From Coprinopsis marcescibilis (Eukaryota; Basidiomycota; Agaricomycetes; Agaricales; Psathyrellaceae), in assembly GCA_004369085.1 (NCBI GenBank), contig ML210217.1:1-64000 (forward strand): a stretch of DNA of 64,000 bases. Direction: 5' to 3'. The notes beneath the pieces are model-generated. The model did no database searches. It saw only the letters and a program-made list of their open reading frames with translations, and was not told where the DNA came from. The position numbers and the translations under genes are program-made. This document shows, piece by piece, positions 33,776-45,597 of this stretch (its first letter is position 1; each line of letters opens with the position of its first letter).

Positions 33776-35255
33776 GTTCGCGCAGTGCTCGAGCAGTCAG
33801 GGGTTCCCCAGGTGGGCAACTAGAGGTATATATACGGCCATTTCATGACCCGGGGAAAAGTAGCACCACAAATAAGCTTCAAGCGAGCACCGCAAAAGCC
33901 GGTAATGACACGCGCGCCACGCCACGCGACTCGTTCTTCTAGATGGATGTCCTTCTCTTTCCGAACTTCATCTGAGGAAGGTAGCCTTGCGACGGGGCAG
34001 GCAGTAGTACCGCAGTACGATGTCCCCTGACAGACCCAGCATCATACTCTGGTGTAATCGGGATCTGCGAGTCTCGAAACAGAACAAGCACCATGTCACG
34101 AGGCCATTCGAACTCTATAAAGTAACGGAATTGCTTTGCGTTGAATTATGGATTGTATGGTGTCGGATAATCTGCGGGTGTGCTGTGAGGAGCGAGTCTG
34201 GGACTGAAATCTTGTTCTCGGCGGAATATCGGAGACTGCGAGTAGTGTGAGACTCCCGGCCGCCACCAACCCATAAAAATACAGCCAGATCTTCAAGAAG
34301 AAGAATCCATTTCACTGAATAAACCTGTAAAGAAACGTGTCAGTCCGTCGTAGCTGGCGAATGTCGGAATTGGAATCGCAAAAGCATATCTGCATTACCT
34401 CTCTACCTGCCCATTTTTATTGGGGTATACAGGCCCATCCCTGCATAGGCCTCAGTTAGCATTCATGGCGGGAGTTGTGAGACGACACAGTATTCAGAGG
34501 CATAGAGCGTAGCTGAATGAAAGAACAGACAGATATTGCCAACAAACACGCTCCGCCTCGCGCTCTGAACGCTCTTGGCATGATTAACCCTTTAGTACCG
34601 ACAGCACAAATAGCCCTTCCTGAAGTCGTTCAGCCCAAGATCTTGACGTATTTCACCTGAACTTTAATCTCACCAATTTGTGCCGTGTAATTTGTAATGC
34701 GTAAGGCTCTTTGTTGGCGCTCGATCTCTCTGTATATTCCCACTGTCAAAAGCATCGGATTCCTGTTGAAAGTAAGACATATGCTTCGTGTGCAGCTTAC
34801 CGCGCATGCCCCACTCTGAGAAGAGGCACTATCCACATATCATTACTTGGCATGTTTGTTTCACCGAGTAGAGATGGTCGCCATGTGTATAGGGATGTAA
34901 GTTGACCAAATTTGTGACCCATGTACCAACAAACTCTCGCTTCAACAAACGCGTCTCCTTTCGGGCATGTGGCTCTGTGTACTGTTTTTACGGGCATTTC
35001 GTTATAAGTGTTTCTTCCAGCCGTTAGACATGAGGTATTCACTCTGTTAAGCTGCCAAATCTATCTACATAACCCTACAGAAACAATGGAGCGATGCTGG
35101 ACTATCTCTGGTCCCTGATCCAATATTTATGAATAGACGTAAATTTAACGGCTTCTCCCGCAGGTCAGAGCTGTATAAATGCGGTAAGCCTGCAAGAGTA
35201 TTGGTAGCATCTTTCGCCCTTCCTTCTCACAGCTTCGGATTGACAACAGCTCATA
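33776..35255. other. Intergenic with TATA elements
   Basis: Divergent spacer between the epimerase and the small secreted peptide. Contains TATATATA at 33827-33834 (minus-strand use) and TATAAAT at 35174-35180 (plus-strand use). No gene was recognised in between; frames at 33301-34030 are shadows or short. Confidence 0.45.
35174..35180 (+). promoter_or_regulatory. TATA box of the small secreted peptide gene
   Basis: TATAAAT lies 82 nt upstream of the ATG at 35256. Confidence 0.55.
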
Positions 35256-35548
35256 ATGAAGTACACTCTTAGAACCAGCTTCGGAATCCTCGTTACTGCT
35301 CGTATGTCCTTCTTTGACCAGAATACGAGAGGTTAATTGATTCTTTGCTTAAGTCCTCATGTCTACCGCTTTAGCAGCACCAGCCCCTGCGGATTTGGTC
35401 TCAAGGGAACCCAGTGTGAGTTTATCTTTGTTATGGTTATGCTTGCCCTTCGAGCTCCGATCGGACTTCGTTGACGCCTTCTCGCACGCAGCCGAAACCA
35501 GTGCCACAGAAAGGCCTAGGGTGTTTCAGACCACTCAAGTGGTGCTAA
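35256..35548 (+). CDS. Small secreted peptide precursor (54 aa) ending in a Cys-x6-Cys loop
   Basis: Three exons: 35256-35301, 35354-35415, 35492-35548, all with good splice sites (gtatgt, gtgagt; aag, cag). The signal peptide is strong: MKYTLRTSF, hydrophobic GILVTALLMSTALA, cleavage after ALA or LAA. The mature part is about 30 residues, Pro-rich (APAPADLVSREPSPKPVPQKG), and ends with CFRPLKWC, whose two Cys could form a ring of eight residues at the very C-terminus. I do not recognise a family. If intron 2 is not removed, the frame continues to 35688 with a hydrophobic but less protein-like tail. A TATA box supports a real promoter. It may be a signalling, antimicrobial or effector-like peptide; this is inference. 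Confidence 0.6.
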
Positions 35549-36893
35549 GCCTCAGTCTACGGACATCACTCTCACGGGAGGACAGATCCCAGAAATTTGT
35601 TCATAGATGGGCACTGATCTACTTGCATCATGTCGTAGAGTCACGTCTTCAATTTAATCATGATGTTGATTATATCGGCACGACTTGACTCTGTATTTGT
35701 CTGTATGTATGAGACGAGGTATTACGGGCCACCATTCAGCTCAAAGCTACGTGCAATCGACCGGGCCTGGTCTGTATGGAGTCATTGGCCTTGAGAACCA
35801 AAACTTTGTGACCGCACGATGCAGCTCATTCTCGGCGCCTACTAATTGATGTGCCCCGGCAAGCCTTGCCGGATGAGTCAGCCTCCTTTCTCCCACGCGA
35901 CCCACTGCAGCACCGGTGCTGCTCGTCGTCAGCGACCTTGTTCTCGACCTCTACAGTGCGATTCTCGTTGCCAACGTTGACCACCAGCAACACAAACTAT
36001 GCCAACAAACATTTGCCGAAGATATGTGTAGTCCACACCTAGTCAACTTCACGGAGCAACTCGCGGGAATGGGCGTTGCAAGTTTTTGCTAGTGCTATCT
36101 CCCCGCAACTAGGATAGATGGTAGCAATTTATCTGCATCTAGAAGGGCCACGAATCACCGAGAAGAAGGAAATTAACACCGAACGTCGTCGGTCATATAT
36201 AACCGTGGCGGCTTGCAGTCGAGGTAAGCAAGCAACTTTGTCCAGTTGTTAACGAAAAGACGTTTACTAACCTTATAGTTGCTATATATAGGCCATTAGG
36301 GTTCAGCGTTCAGCGACCTAATAGTCAGAGCCAAGTGGAAGATGTCGACACCTGCGATGTAATGATAGTGCCCAGAAAGCGTGGCCTTTCCGGTCTCGAA
36401 GTGGACAATCTATCTCAGTCTGCCTGATTGGTGTCGCCAAATCAGTGCTGCGGGAGGGGTTTGGGCGGTTACGCGACTTGAACCCCTATCATGAGCCCCG
36501 AAATGCAGAACCTGAGAATGATTCATTCTTCGCACCTCTTCATTGTCCACTGGAGTGGGTAATAGACCAAGGTATGTTCTCCATACATCATTAGGGTACA
36601 GGGATGCTCAGTACCCTTTTGTAGACCTCATCAAGGTCCCGCGACCGAGCCTTATAACGGAACAGCATTTTCATTATGTGGTAACCCATCAGATTGTACC
36701 TACGAAACCAAACGAACGCTGCATCCACCTCGACAGCCACAGGGGACGCCTTGTCCTCTCTCTCAAGGACTTGTTTCGCAGGGGTTCCACATGGTTCTGT
36801 CCTGAAGGATCACTTCCCCGTTGATCAACACCTGCTCAACCCTTTTCTCTCCTCCTCTCACTTTCCCGACGCTCCTTCAATGTTCCCCTGCAA
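35549..36893. other. Intergenic, possible spliced leader or non-coding transcript
   Basis: No coding gene recognised. At 36195-36203 a TATATAA element is followed by an intron-like stretch (gtaagc near 36225, tactaac-type branch, ttatag near 36278) without an obvious start codon. The 93-codon frame 36543-36824 shows no family signal. The last 60 bases are pyrimidine-rich, like a leader. Confidence 0.35.
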
Positions 36894-38268
36894 ATGAGCT
36901 TGCTCAGAATACGCAGTGACTCGCCCAACATCCTCTACACCGGGAACTGGGGTGTCACTCCGGGACTTTTCGACATCGTCTCGACCACAGAACGCGGAGC
37001 CATTGCAGAGATAAACTTTTCCGGTGAGCAAAAGTTAATTCAATCCATCCATTGCTTCCGCAGTCCCACTGGTTGAACCTTTGCTGATGAGTTTGCGTTC
37101 TTTGAAATGTAGGTACAGGAATTGTTGCGTACGGCGCGATACCCTCTTCCAGCCAAGGTCCAACTCCACAGTCGCTCATTACACTCACCACACCTACCCT
37201 TCAGAACGACCGGGTATTCACCACATTATTCAGCCCTGAGATCCTCCCAGATGCAGGATGGATCGGGGGTCAGGTCATCTTCGAGCGAAACTTTTCTTCC
37301 TTTCCCTTTCCCGCCAACGCGACGATGCGGATCGTTAACCTTATTGAAGGGGGGCATTTTGCGTTGCAAGCGATAGAGGTGCTGGGCGATCTTGGGTCTG
37401 CAGTCGTCTTTGGGGTTGATGGGGGGGAGGCGTTACCTGAGCCGACAGGACCCTCATCCTTCCCGCCCAATGTCAGTGTTAGGCCTACGACTGCCCAGTT
37501 TGGTCCCACCCGGACGTTGATCGCTGGTCCGGGGGAAACGGGATCGGGCCCTGGTGGACCTAGCGAAACAGATATCCCTGCTGCATCGATCTCGACTTCG
37601 AGGACGCCACCCGGAGCCGTTGTAGGAGCCGTACTAGGATCACTAGGAGGCTTCGCTCTTGCAGTCGTGCTGTTCAACTTTTTCTACTTCCGTCGCCGGG
37701 CGAAAAATGACCAACTTACATGGGCAACGCGCAGTCAGAAGGAGCGTGGTATCAGCAAATTGAATGGGTTCCATGAACGTGAGTTTTCTCCCTCTCTCGT
37801 CCTCCATTTGCGTCCTCGTTTCGTGTAACTGACACGACGCTTTCCATCATGACAGTCGCCTCAGGCTCGACAGAATCAAGTTTCAACAACAGAAGACGAA
37901 CAGTGCTGACCAACGACTCTCAACAACATTCCTCACTCACAAGCATGCCCCTCCTTCGACCGCGACTCAAACGCAGCTCGACCAATGGCAGGCTGAACAT
38001 CGACAGCTACTATTTTTCTCGAACCAGCACGCTCGTCACGCCCAAGGAAGGCGAGGTGCTCAGCGACATCCTCGAGCTCGAGGCCCTGTCCTCACCCACA
38101 ACCACCACTCACCGGTCGAAGAGCATGAAGAGGGCGAGCGGGAGATCGACGAATAGTTCGATCATTTTACCACCCTTGGCGTTTCGCTCGAGTGATAGCA
38201 TAAAGCAGCTGTCGCCTGCTTACAATAGCCCGCTTGGGAGCGAGTATGGACATTATGGACCGCATTAG
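36894..38268 (+). CDS. Single-pass membrane protein with fungal-type extracellular domain (402 aa)
   Basis: Three exons: 36894-37023, 37113-37778, 37856-38268. Residues 1 to about 130 follow the pattern of basidiomycete surface proteins (DSPNILYTGNWG, then NFSGTGIVAYGAIPS, a short beta-sandwich-like domain with N-glycosylation sites). A Pro/Gly/Thr-rich stalk leads to one transmembrane helix (GAVVGAVLGSLGGFALAVVLFNFFYF) followed by RRRAK, which puts the C-terminus inside. The cytoplasmic tail is Ser/Arg-rich. No signal peptide is visible, so either the start lies in an exon I cannot see or the N-terminus is exported without one. A 5-codon upstream frame (36880-36897) ends in a stop that overlaps this start codon. 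Confidence 0.7.
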
Positions 38269-38829
38269 ATGAACAATCATATTGTACACGAATGGCTGTT
38301 TTTCTTTTCAATGTATATACCTCTTTGTGATACCTCCTTCTCTTCACGAGTGACGAATATACCATGGTCCCGTAATGTCTCCGGCTTGAAGGGGTGCGCG
38401 CAGGGCCGAAGGTTGTGGGGCCTCCGCACAGATTTCCCGATACATCCATAGACCAATACCTTCTTGTCTGAGGCTACCGGGACACGATAAGAGCCTTTTT
38501 CCGATCATATTCCGCTAGTCTTTCAGAATAAAAGACCAGTAGCATAATACTAGCACGCAAATTAGCGACGTCTACGGGACAGATCATGAATTTGGGCAAC
38601 CAAGATCTTATGCAGAAACAAAGAACGGTGAAGGATAATCAAATGATTACGCTAAAACTAGTACATGTAGTATACTTGAAGAACTCGTAAAACCCGACGA
38701 AAACAATGAAGAAGAATAAAGGAGCACATCGGTACGCTGGCAACTACTACTAATGGAATACACGGAGAAAGTAAGATAAGAGCATAGGGAATAGGGAAAG
38801 AGAATGGGCGAACAGAGGGAGAGCAAGGC
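38269..38829. other. 3' region between convergent genes, nothing recognised
   Basis: A/T-richer spacer between the ends of the membrane protein gene and PEX13. No gene seen. Confidence 0.5.
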
Positions 38830-40125
38830 CTATGCGGCGTTGCCGTTATTGGGGGCCTCTAATGGTTTTCTCCGCTCCAACACTTCTACCCATTTTCTCG
38901 GGAACCAACCTTCTGTACCCTCGCGCGTCCTGCCCTTCCACCACTCGCCCTCGACTTCGAGCCTTGGGTCAACTTCCATCCCTGTTGTTGGATCCAGCTT
39001 GCCCATGATGGCAACAATCTCGTCTTCCTTTAGCGCGAGTTCATTGGGGTTTGACGGAGTAAAAGGGTACTTGGCTCTCGCGAATGTGAGCTGAGAGGGA
39101 TCGAGAGGCGGCAGAGGTTGTCCCGGAACATGCTGTCCATTGGGGAGTTGGCCAGCCTGCGCCTGTGCTCGCTCGTTGAGCATCCGCACAAGTTTGGACA
39201 TGGCGTATGGGATTCCGAGGATGGCGAGAAGGAAGAAGATAATCGGCTTCTTGCTGGCTTTTGGTGCGTTGGGTACGCTGCCGCTAGGACCCTGGACTGG
39301 TCGTCCGTTAACGAAATCCTTGAATTCCTTGCGATTGATGGTCCCCTGGTCGCTCCTGCCAGTGATCGTGTTCTTCATCCACCGCAGGAGGCCAAACAAT
39401 CCAAGGACACTTCCCAATGCATTCCGTAGCTGACCGAACTGGTCTACCACACCGACCATTGCGAAGAATGAGGAATGTGTTGCCATGAATGTTGATTCGA
39501 TCATCTGTGCGACGCCGGAGAATGTTTGCACGATGGAGTGCAGAAGTTGGAAGGTATGCGCTGTGGTTGACTCCAGCGTTTGGGTCAGGCTTGGTGGTAA
39601 GGGTTGGCCATCTGGTCCTACGGGCATACCATTTTGCCCCATCATCCCTCCCATACCGTATCCCCCACCGTACATCCCGCCACCGTAGCTTCCTAGACCA
39701 CCGTAGGACCCCATACCGCCGTAGCCTCCCATACCACCGTACGATCCAAGGCCACCACCGTACGATCCGATGCCACCATAGCCCCCGTATGATCCCATAC
39801 CACCATACGATCCCCCGTAGGAGCCCATCGACCCCATTGTGCCCATTCCACCGTAGCTCGCAGTGTTCCCAAACCGCGAGTAAGGAGAGTATCCACTCGA
39901 ATAAGGAGATGTTAGCGACGCTGCCGGCGTCGCAAACGACGTCGGTCGTTCAGGAACGCTAGGTAACTGAGATGACGATGAGGCATTAGCCCCTCCTAAG
40001 ATTGCCGACGCCGGCGTCGATTGTGAGACACTGCTCGTTGTGGGTGCTGATGTCGGTACTGAGCTCGAGGTTGCGGCCGTAGCCGCTGCGCCATTGCGCT
40101 CCCAAGGCTTTGGAGGGGACACCAT
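38830..40125 (-). CDS. PEX13: Peroxisomal membrane protein PEX13 (SH3 domain), about 431 aa
   Basis: A single exon. The start at 40125 (MVSPPKPWERNGA) is typical of PEX13, whose N-terminus begins with a KPWE motif; the frame extends to 40161. A long Gly/Tyr/Ser/Met-rich stretch of GSYGG-type repeats follows, then the conserved TQTLESTTAHTFQLLHSIV and SVLGLFGLLRWMK membrane region, and a C-terminal SH3 domain (ARAKYPFTPSNPNELALKEDEIV, GEWWKGRTREGTEGWFPRKWVEVL). PEX13 sits in the peroxisomal membrane docking complex with PEX14 and binds the import receptor PEX5. The YG-rich region is known to help form the import pore phase. Intact. Confidence 0.93.
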   Translation of the reverse strand: MVSPPKPWERNGAAATAATSSSVPTSAPTTSSVSQSTPASAILGGANASSSSQLPSVPERPTSFATPAASLTSPYSSGYSPYSRFGNTASYGGMGTMGSMGSYGGSYGGMGSYGGYGGIGSYGGGLGSYGGMGGYGGMGSYGGLGSYGGGMYGGGYGMGGMMGQNGMPVGPDGQPLPPSLTQTLESTTAHTFQLLHSIVQTFSGVAQMIESTFMATHSSFFAMVGVVDQFGQLRNALGSVLGLFGLLRWMKNTITGRSDQGTINRKEFKDFVNGRPVQGPSGSVPNAPKASKKPIIFFLLAILGIPYAMSKLVRMLNERAQAQAGQLPNGQHVPGQPLPPLDPSQLTFARAKYPFTPSNPNELALKEDEIVAIMGKLDPTTGMEVDPRLEVEGEWWKGRTREGTEGWFPRKWVEVLERRKPLEAPNNGNAA

Positions 40126-41892
40126 TGACGACGACGACGAGTAGAATGTGTGACTGAGCAACGTTGAGCTGGCCGTGTGTACACTGGGAGGGGAAGAACC
40201 ACCCGTGGGAATATTCGGAAATCACAAGCTCGGGTCCCCGTCATGCCGGTTGCCGAAAATGGCCATAGGCGCCGCGCCCATTGAATGAGGTCAAATCAAC
40301 GTCAAATTCATATTGATTTTGTAGTACATAGCGCCACAGATGGCTAATGAACAGACATTCTGCTGGACGAGAATGTAACAATGCTTCATGTAACGTACCA
40401 CCTAATATGTTCTCCTCCTATCATGATAGGTGTCAAACTCGAGTCAACCTTGAGCCATCATTGTTCCTGGCACATTGCTAGCTTTCTTACCCGGTACATT
40501 GAGTTGAGAACATTGAGAATATTGTTCTGTGTCGGGGTACTATGCTAACTCGAGCGCATTCTACGGGCTATGCAGTAACACTTTGTTACCTTCCAACACC
40601 TTGAAGCACTCGTGGGTTTGGAGTCTGAGGTACACGGAAGCTCGGAAAGACAGGTCTCGCCTTAGGCCGAGCCATGATCTGAATGATTCCACTCTGGTAT
40701 GCATATCAATGATGGACAGGTGGAGGGTAGTCTCGGTCAAAGTTAATAGGCTTGAGAGTGACTCTAGGCCGGTCCCCAAGTAGTACCAAGAAAAGCCTGT
40801 AGACAATGAGAACCCATTTATATTTCTGGGCTGGAGAGATAGCACAAACGTCCATCTTAATCACTTAAGTTCATCCCTTACAGGGTTCTCAGCTATCCTT
40901 ATCCTTATCCTTGTCTCGTTCTATATTCGTAGTCATAGCGTCAGTAAACCGATGGTAACTACTCGAGTACACAGCGTTGCTGTAACCTACTCCACCTAAA
41001 TTTTCGCAGAAGAGCTACATTCGTTTCCGGGACAAGTCCTCCAATCCTTGCCGGACTACCGACAATCATCTATCATTCTTTCCTGCAAGTTTTTCCGAAA
41101 TTGCGGGTTGGTGAAATCTCTCTGCACGCAAGCCCATACCCTATTACATGGCCGTTCGCGACCCAAAGTTTGGACCTTGTACAGCAAACTCTGTGTATCT
41201 AATCTCAAGAGCCCGAGTATATGGTTCTGTAAAAATTCGTTGCTCCATCTCTTTCTTTTCAGATGCGCTCTCGAATCCACATCTTTAACAATTATGAACA
41301 GAGAAGATAATGATAATGTAGCTATCAAACCAACTCATGCAATGGCAAGTTTCTCGCTACGTCTATCAAGTCATTCTACTGCCTTCAGGTAAAGACTCTG
41401 TAGACTTGCCGTTCACGATCATTTCGACTGTCTGATGGTAGCCTAATATCATTGTTGATTGCGGTGCTCGTGTGCTGATGGTAGGCGCCCATCACAACGA
41501 AGGCTGCGTCGAAGCCCAGAAGAAGAAAATCTCTATAAATACCCTAGTCTCGCATGTCAGACTCACCGCTTCACGCAGGCAGTACAACTTTGATGGTCAT
41601 ACAGTCGTGATCACCAGCGTTGGTTGAGCGACGGAATGTGTGTGGTTCCCAGCCTTTGAGCCTTAATCAAAACCGGTCTGCCCGCTGGACGCTTCACTGA
41701 CAAGTGGTATGTGTACGAGAACAGTCAACTTGCATGGCTACCACTCCAAATAGAACCCCCACTTCCAAGGCCCTGGGATTGACTTAAAACAAGGTCCCAC
41801 TGTCCAGTTACCCTGCTTTCTCTCCTGGATTGCCACCCTCACCTCAACTTTCGCTTTCCTTCGCATTTTTAACTTATACCAATATCACAGGC
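40126..41892. other. Divergent promoter region, no gene seen
   Basis: About 1.7 kb between PEX13 and the four-TM gene. A CTATAAATA element near 41535 on the plus strand may start the transcript of the next gene. Frames at 40529-40845 on both strands are unsupported. Confidence 0.45.
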
Positions 41893-42453
41893 ATGCCTGC
41901 ATCACACAAGTCTCGCCGGGCGCGAGCGACTCTCGGCCTCATTTCCACATCACTCGTACTCTCCATCGTCGCTATTCCCTTATCCATGGCTAGCCAAGGA
42001 ACATCCACCCTCTACACAGCGATCGTAGCCGGCAGCCTCACACTCCTCTACAACGTCGCAGTCATCGCACTCCACGTATTCTCACACACGGAACCGTATT
42101 ACGCCCGGTCCACCCCAGCTTTCGCCCGGGTCCCAGTAATAATCGTCTACTTTACCCTCATACCACTGTGGCTGGCGGGCGTAGTCTTGTCGTCGATCAA
42201 CCTCTCCGGAAAGCTCGAACTGCGGCGCAACGTGGGGTCAGTGGCAGTGTTGGGTGTCGAATGCGTTCTGCTGGTAGTTCAAGTCTTGCTTCTCACGATA
42301 ATCTCGGGCTTGTGTGTGGTGGAAAGGATAGATGTGGTGCGGAAGGTGAAGGAGGCTCGGAGGTTGAGGCTAGAGGCATTTAATAAGTTGGCATCTAAGG
42401 AGAGAATTGGCTTGGAACCCACTATACCCAAGCCGGCGGCAATGGGCGTCTGA
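41893..42453 (+). CDS. Four-transmembrane MARVEL-like protein (186 aa)
   Basis: A single exon; the start at 41893 (MPASHKSRRARATLG) is preferred because it gives a short basic N-terminus, while the frame goes back to 41830. Four hydrophobic segments are visible: LISTSLVLSIVAIPLSM, LYTAIVAGSLTLLYNVAVIAL, VPVIIVYFTLIPLWLAGVVL and VAVLGVECVLLVVQVLLLTI, separated by short loops, with a basic C-terminal tail (KVKEARRLRLEAF). This layout resembles MARVEL-domain or related small fungal membrane proteins, but no diagnostic motif is present. Function unknown. Confidence 0.65.
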   Translation: MPASHKSRRARATLGLISTSLVLSIVAIPLSMASQGTSTLYTAIVAGSLTLLYNVAVIALHVFSHTEPYYARSTPAFARVPVIIVYFTLIPLWLAGVVLSSINLSGKLELRRNVGSVAVLGVECVLLVVQVLLLTIISGLCVVERIDVVRKVKEARRLRLEAFNKLASKERIGLEPTIPKPAAMGV

Positions 42454-42648
42454 GTCAGCCACAGAGGCCGACGACTCGGTGCAGGCATCGTTGATTCGAT
42501 TCGTCTCGAATAAATCATAAATCATAAATGTACTATTATACAATGCGTGACAGTGTACTTTTTTGGTTACACGCCATTCTCCAAACGACAATAAGTTATA
42601 GAAACGTAAGGTGGAAGGATCTCATGGGAAATTTGGGAGTTTAGATCG

Positions 42649-44307
42649 TTAGAAGCGGGTCATTTCTGACTCGGCGGTACTAGGGAAACTCTTCGCGCTG
42701 GCCGGGTTCCATTCGAGATCAGGCTTGGTCGAGCCGCTAGGTTTCGCAAACTGGATTGTGGGTCTCATGGGATAGGAGCCTGACCCGCTTGTCCCGCCTG
42801 AGCCACCCGAAATGACCATCTTCTTTTCAGATACTTCATACAAGTGGAGGACCAGGCGGCAAGATAAAACCGAGTGCAGTGCCGTTTGTGGGCTTCATCG
42901 GGGACTATTGTCAATGGACATGTCAACAGTCACGACAAAGGTAGACTCACATTGAGAGTATGAATCGTAATGATTGGTCCTGGGTGTGTAAATGAGGTAA
43001 GTGAACCTGAGTATGTTCGGATCCTGATGAACCGAAACGGATGGTACGTACCGGGACAGCGACGTCGAAGAGAATATTGGCAAAGCTGATGGCTAGATAC
43101 ATGGATGTCGGTGAATTGAACGGCGATTAAGCTGCTTGTAAGATGACGTACCGACCAGGGCGAAGAAGTATAGGATGCCATCCTGTCGTAAGGTTTTGAA
43201 TAGTTGTGAGTTGGCAGCTCGGAACTTCCAGAAGCCGAATAGGCTGATTAGCATGATAACTAGGAGAGTCGATGAGGAATAAGCCGACGGTCTCGGTCAG
43301 AAGAAAGTATCCTTCTTACTGAATTCGCTAACGATAATCAAGACGTAGACGTATACCAGCTTTTGGGTGTCAGATGCCACTGGGAAGCACGCCATATGGG
43401 TGGGCAGTGGAGTCGGAAAGACTAGTTATCGCGTTTAGCACAATACTTCGTCGGGCGTTTAACGAAGAATTGAATTGTTACCCACAGACAAAGCTTGTCA
43501 AGAATATTGACAAAAAGACGTAGGCTGCAACGTGAATAGCCTGTAAATGTGCACGTTAGGATGATAGAGTGGACTGGATAAGCATTTGTAAAACGTACGA
43601 TAAACTGGAAGATTAGCCAAAACAGCAGGGTCCTGTTCTTTCCGCAGATGGCGTAAACTCGAACGAACATTATCGCTTCGGCAGCGACGATGGTCGACAT
43701 GTTGATCACTATTCGCATGTTAAAAGGCTTAGTAGTCCTTCGAAACAACTAGCTGACCTACGAGACGACGCAGTTGTATGTCCAGCGCATTGCTGAACGA
43801 AGAACAAGTTAGTCTGAGGTCTTTGGCAAACGACGCAGGTTCCGTACTCCGAACTTCAAGGTCACTGCCACATCCTCTACAATGCATTAGGTTTGTGAGC
43901 TTGAGAAAGTATACGGGACAGCGTCGAACGTACTGTTAATCATCATTGGTCCATATATCCACGGAGAGTATCTCGTGTAGAGGTAAAGGAACTTGATGAT
44001 GCTTCGCTGCTTTGGCCATACCAGCCGCACCTCTCGCGCGAATGTTTGGAAGTGATCGGCCACCTTCGAAGGAAATATCAATCCATGGCCAATGGATCTG
44101 CACATCCCCAGGAGATTACTTACAGAAAGCATGAATGAGCCAACTTTTACAACAATGAGCAAAGTCTTTGTAGGCTTATCTGCGCGGAAGGCATACCTAA
44201 GGCATACTGTGGAGCGATCAACTTCAGAACCGTGAAATCAAACGGGTCACACCCACATTGAAAAGCACTCGATTCTGGAACACACTGGTCAGTATGGCTG
44301 CATCCAT
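42649..44307 (-). CDS. DUF6533-like multipass membrane protein, copy 1
   Basis: Start at 44307 (MDAAILTSVFQNRVLFN), stop at 42649. Early exons: 44307-44257, 44206-44197 (10 nt), 44143-44124 (20 nt). Then VADHFQTFAREVRLVWPK with SPWIYGPMMIN, the family start of the membrane part. Later come VAAEAIMFVRVYAICGKNRTLLFWLIFQF and the C-terminal LSCRLVLHLYEVSEKK. This is the pattern of the Agaricomycete DUF6533 proteins, with about six to seven transmembrane segments and unknown function; a receptor-like role has been suggested by topology only. I did not assemble all middle exons, so its exact length is open. It is the first of four same-strand copies. Confidence 0.7.
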
Positions 44308-45597
44308 CGTTGCAGTTGCGAGCTCGCGCAGGGAGGGCCGGATGTCGGTGGTAGATGATAGTGAATCAAATCGCCTTCTTATAGCTGCGCCCTATCGAGC
44401 CGGTGCGTTCTCCGTGATACAGTCCATAGGATTTGAAACAATGATGAGGGTGCATCGGATGTGATGGAATCGTAGAGACTCACGAATTCGTCAAGTAGTT
44501 GCCTAAAAAGCGTCCATCGTGACGAGTTGTATTATGGATAAAAATCTGCGGGTGAGAGATTGGGAGCAAAGCAGAGCCGTGACCTTGATGAGGGTGTCAT
44601 GGACGAAACTTTCACGGTCAGAGACCGAGGGTTTAGAGCGCCAGAAACACATAATCAAAGTCTTTTTCGGAAGTCGCATCAGGGGCTCCAAAAACAAATC
44701 GCAAAGCGGAGATCCAACATGATCGCGAAAGCAACGGCGTCAATGATGAAGGGGGCCGGCGCGTATAAGTGCCTTAGTTCCCATGTAACTTTGCAAAGAC
44801 AGTCGACTGAAGCAGGGTGCAAGCATCAGTTCTCCGCCACATCCGCGTTTCATTCTGGCAGAAGCGGAATGCACCCGGTCTTGTGAGAACTAAAGTGTGA
44901 CTGCCCTTTCCAAAAGCTGAGCGAGCACAAGCTATAGTAGTCCCAGCCGGACCCGGCGTAGGAAAGGCCTCCAATTCAGAACATATTCAGATATCCAAGG
45001 ATTATTGAATGCTCACTTGGAAACTGTGCCAACGACGTCGATGATCGATGGCTGCGCAAGGAGGAGTTATAGCGGACTTGCCGCATCTTTCGGTTGACTC
45101 GGACTCTAATAAAACCCCAGACATATTCATTGGGACATATAATTATGGCATTTGAGAACAATCAAAGATGCAAAGACAGTCGCAATCCATTTGGCGTTGC
45201 TGTTGGCACATTATGCGGTCGTTGCGGTCGGAGAGCGCAGGTCAGTATATTCTAGCACTTACATGAATTTTGCGATGGTAGCGAAGCAATAATGGGCTGG
45301 ACATCCCGCCGACCAAGTTATACTGCCAGTGGGAGGTAACAAGGGCTTGAAAGCGACTTGAAAGTTGAACGTTGAAGTTCTGGGCGACGTTCGCCGTTCG
45401 CCGCTGGCTTTTGGCATGTCAGCGCCTCCTAATGTTAACACAACCAATTAAACAAAGCAACCGTCACTAGATGAAGTCGGGCTTCGGCTCCGATTCCGCA
45501 GAACGTGAATTCTGCTAAGTACGATGGTAGGAGTATGAGGCTTCTAAGGCTGTATCGGTACGTAGTCTATGTAATATCATTGTTTTAAATTGTGCTC
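44308..45597. other. Intergenic, nothing recognised
   Basis: Short frames on both strands without family signal or splice pattern. Confidence 0.45.

Noticed and set aside
35359..35688. 110-codon open frame reading through intron 2 of the small peptide gene
   Set aside because: The splice sites are strong and the unspliced reading has a less protein-like tail; kept as the alternative in the feature text.
36445..36500. tRNA-like fragment on the minus strand (GGGGTTCAAGTC with CTCATGAT before it)
   Set aside because: The stretch that could close into an acceptor stem is only about 46 nt and no A box is present, so this is not a nuclear tRNA gene.
39118..39962. Long open frames on the plus strand, up to 157 codons
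   Set aside because: They are antisense to PEX13, kept open by its Gly/Tyr-rich repeats.
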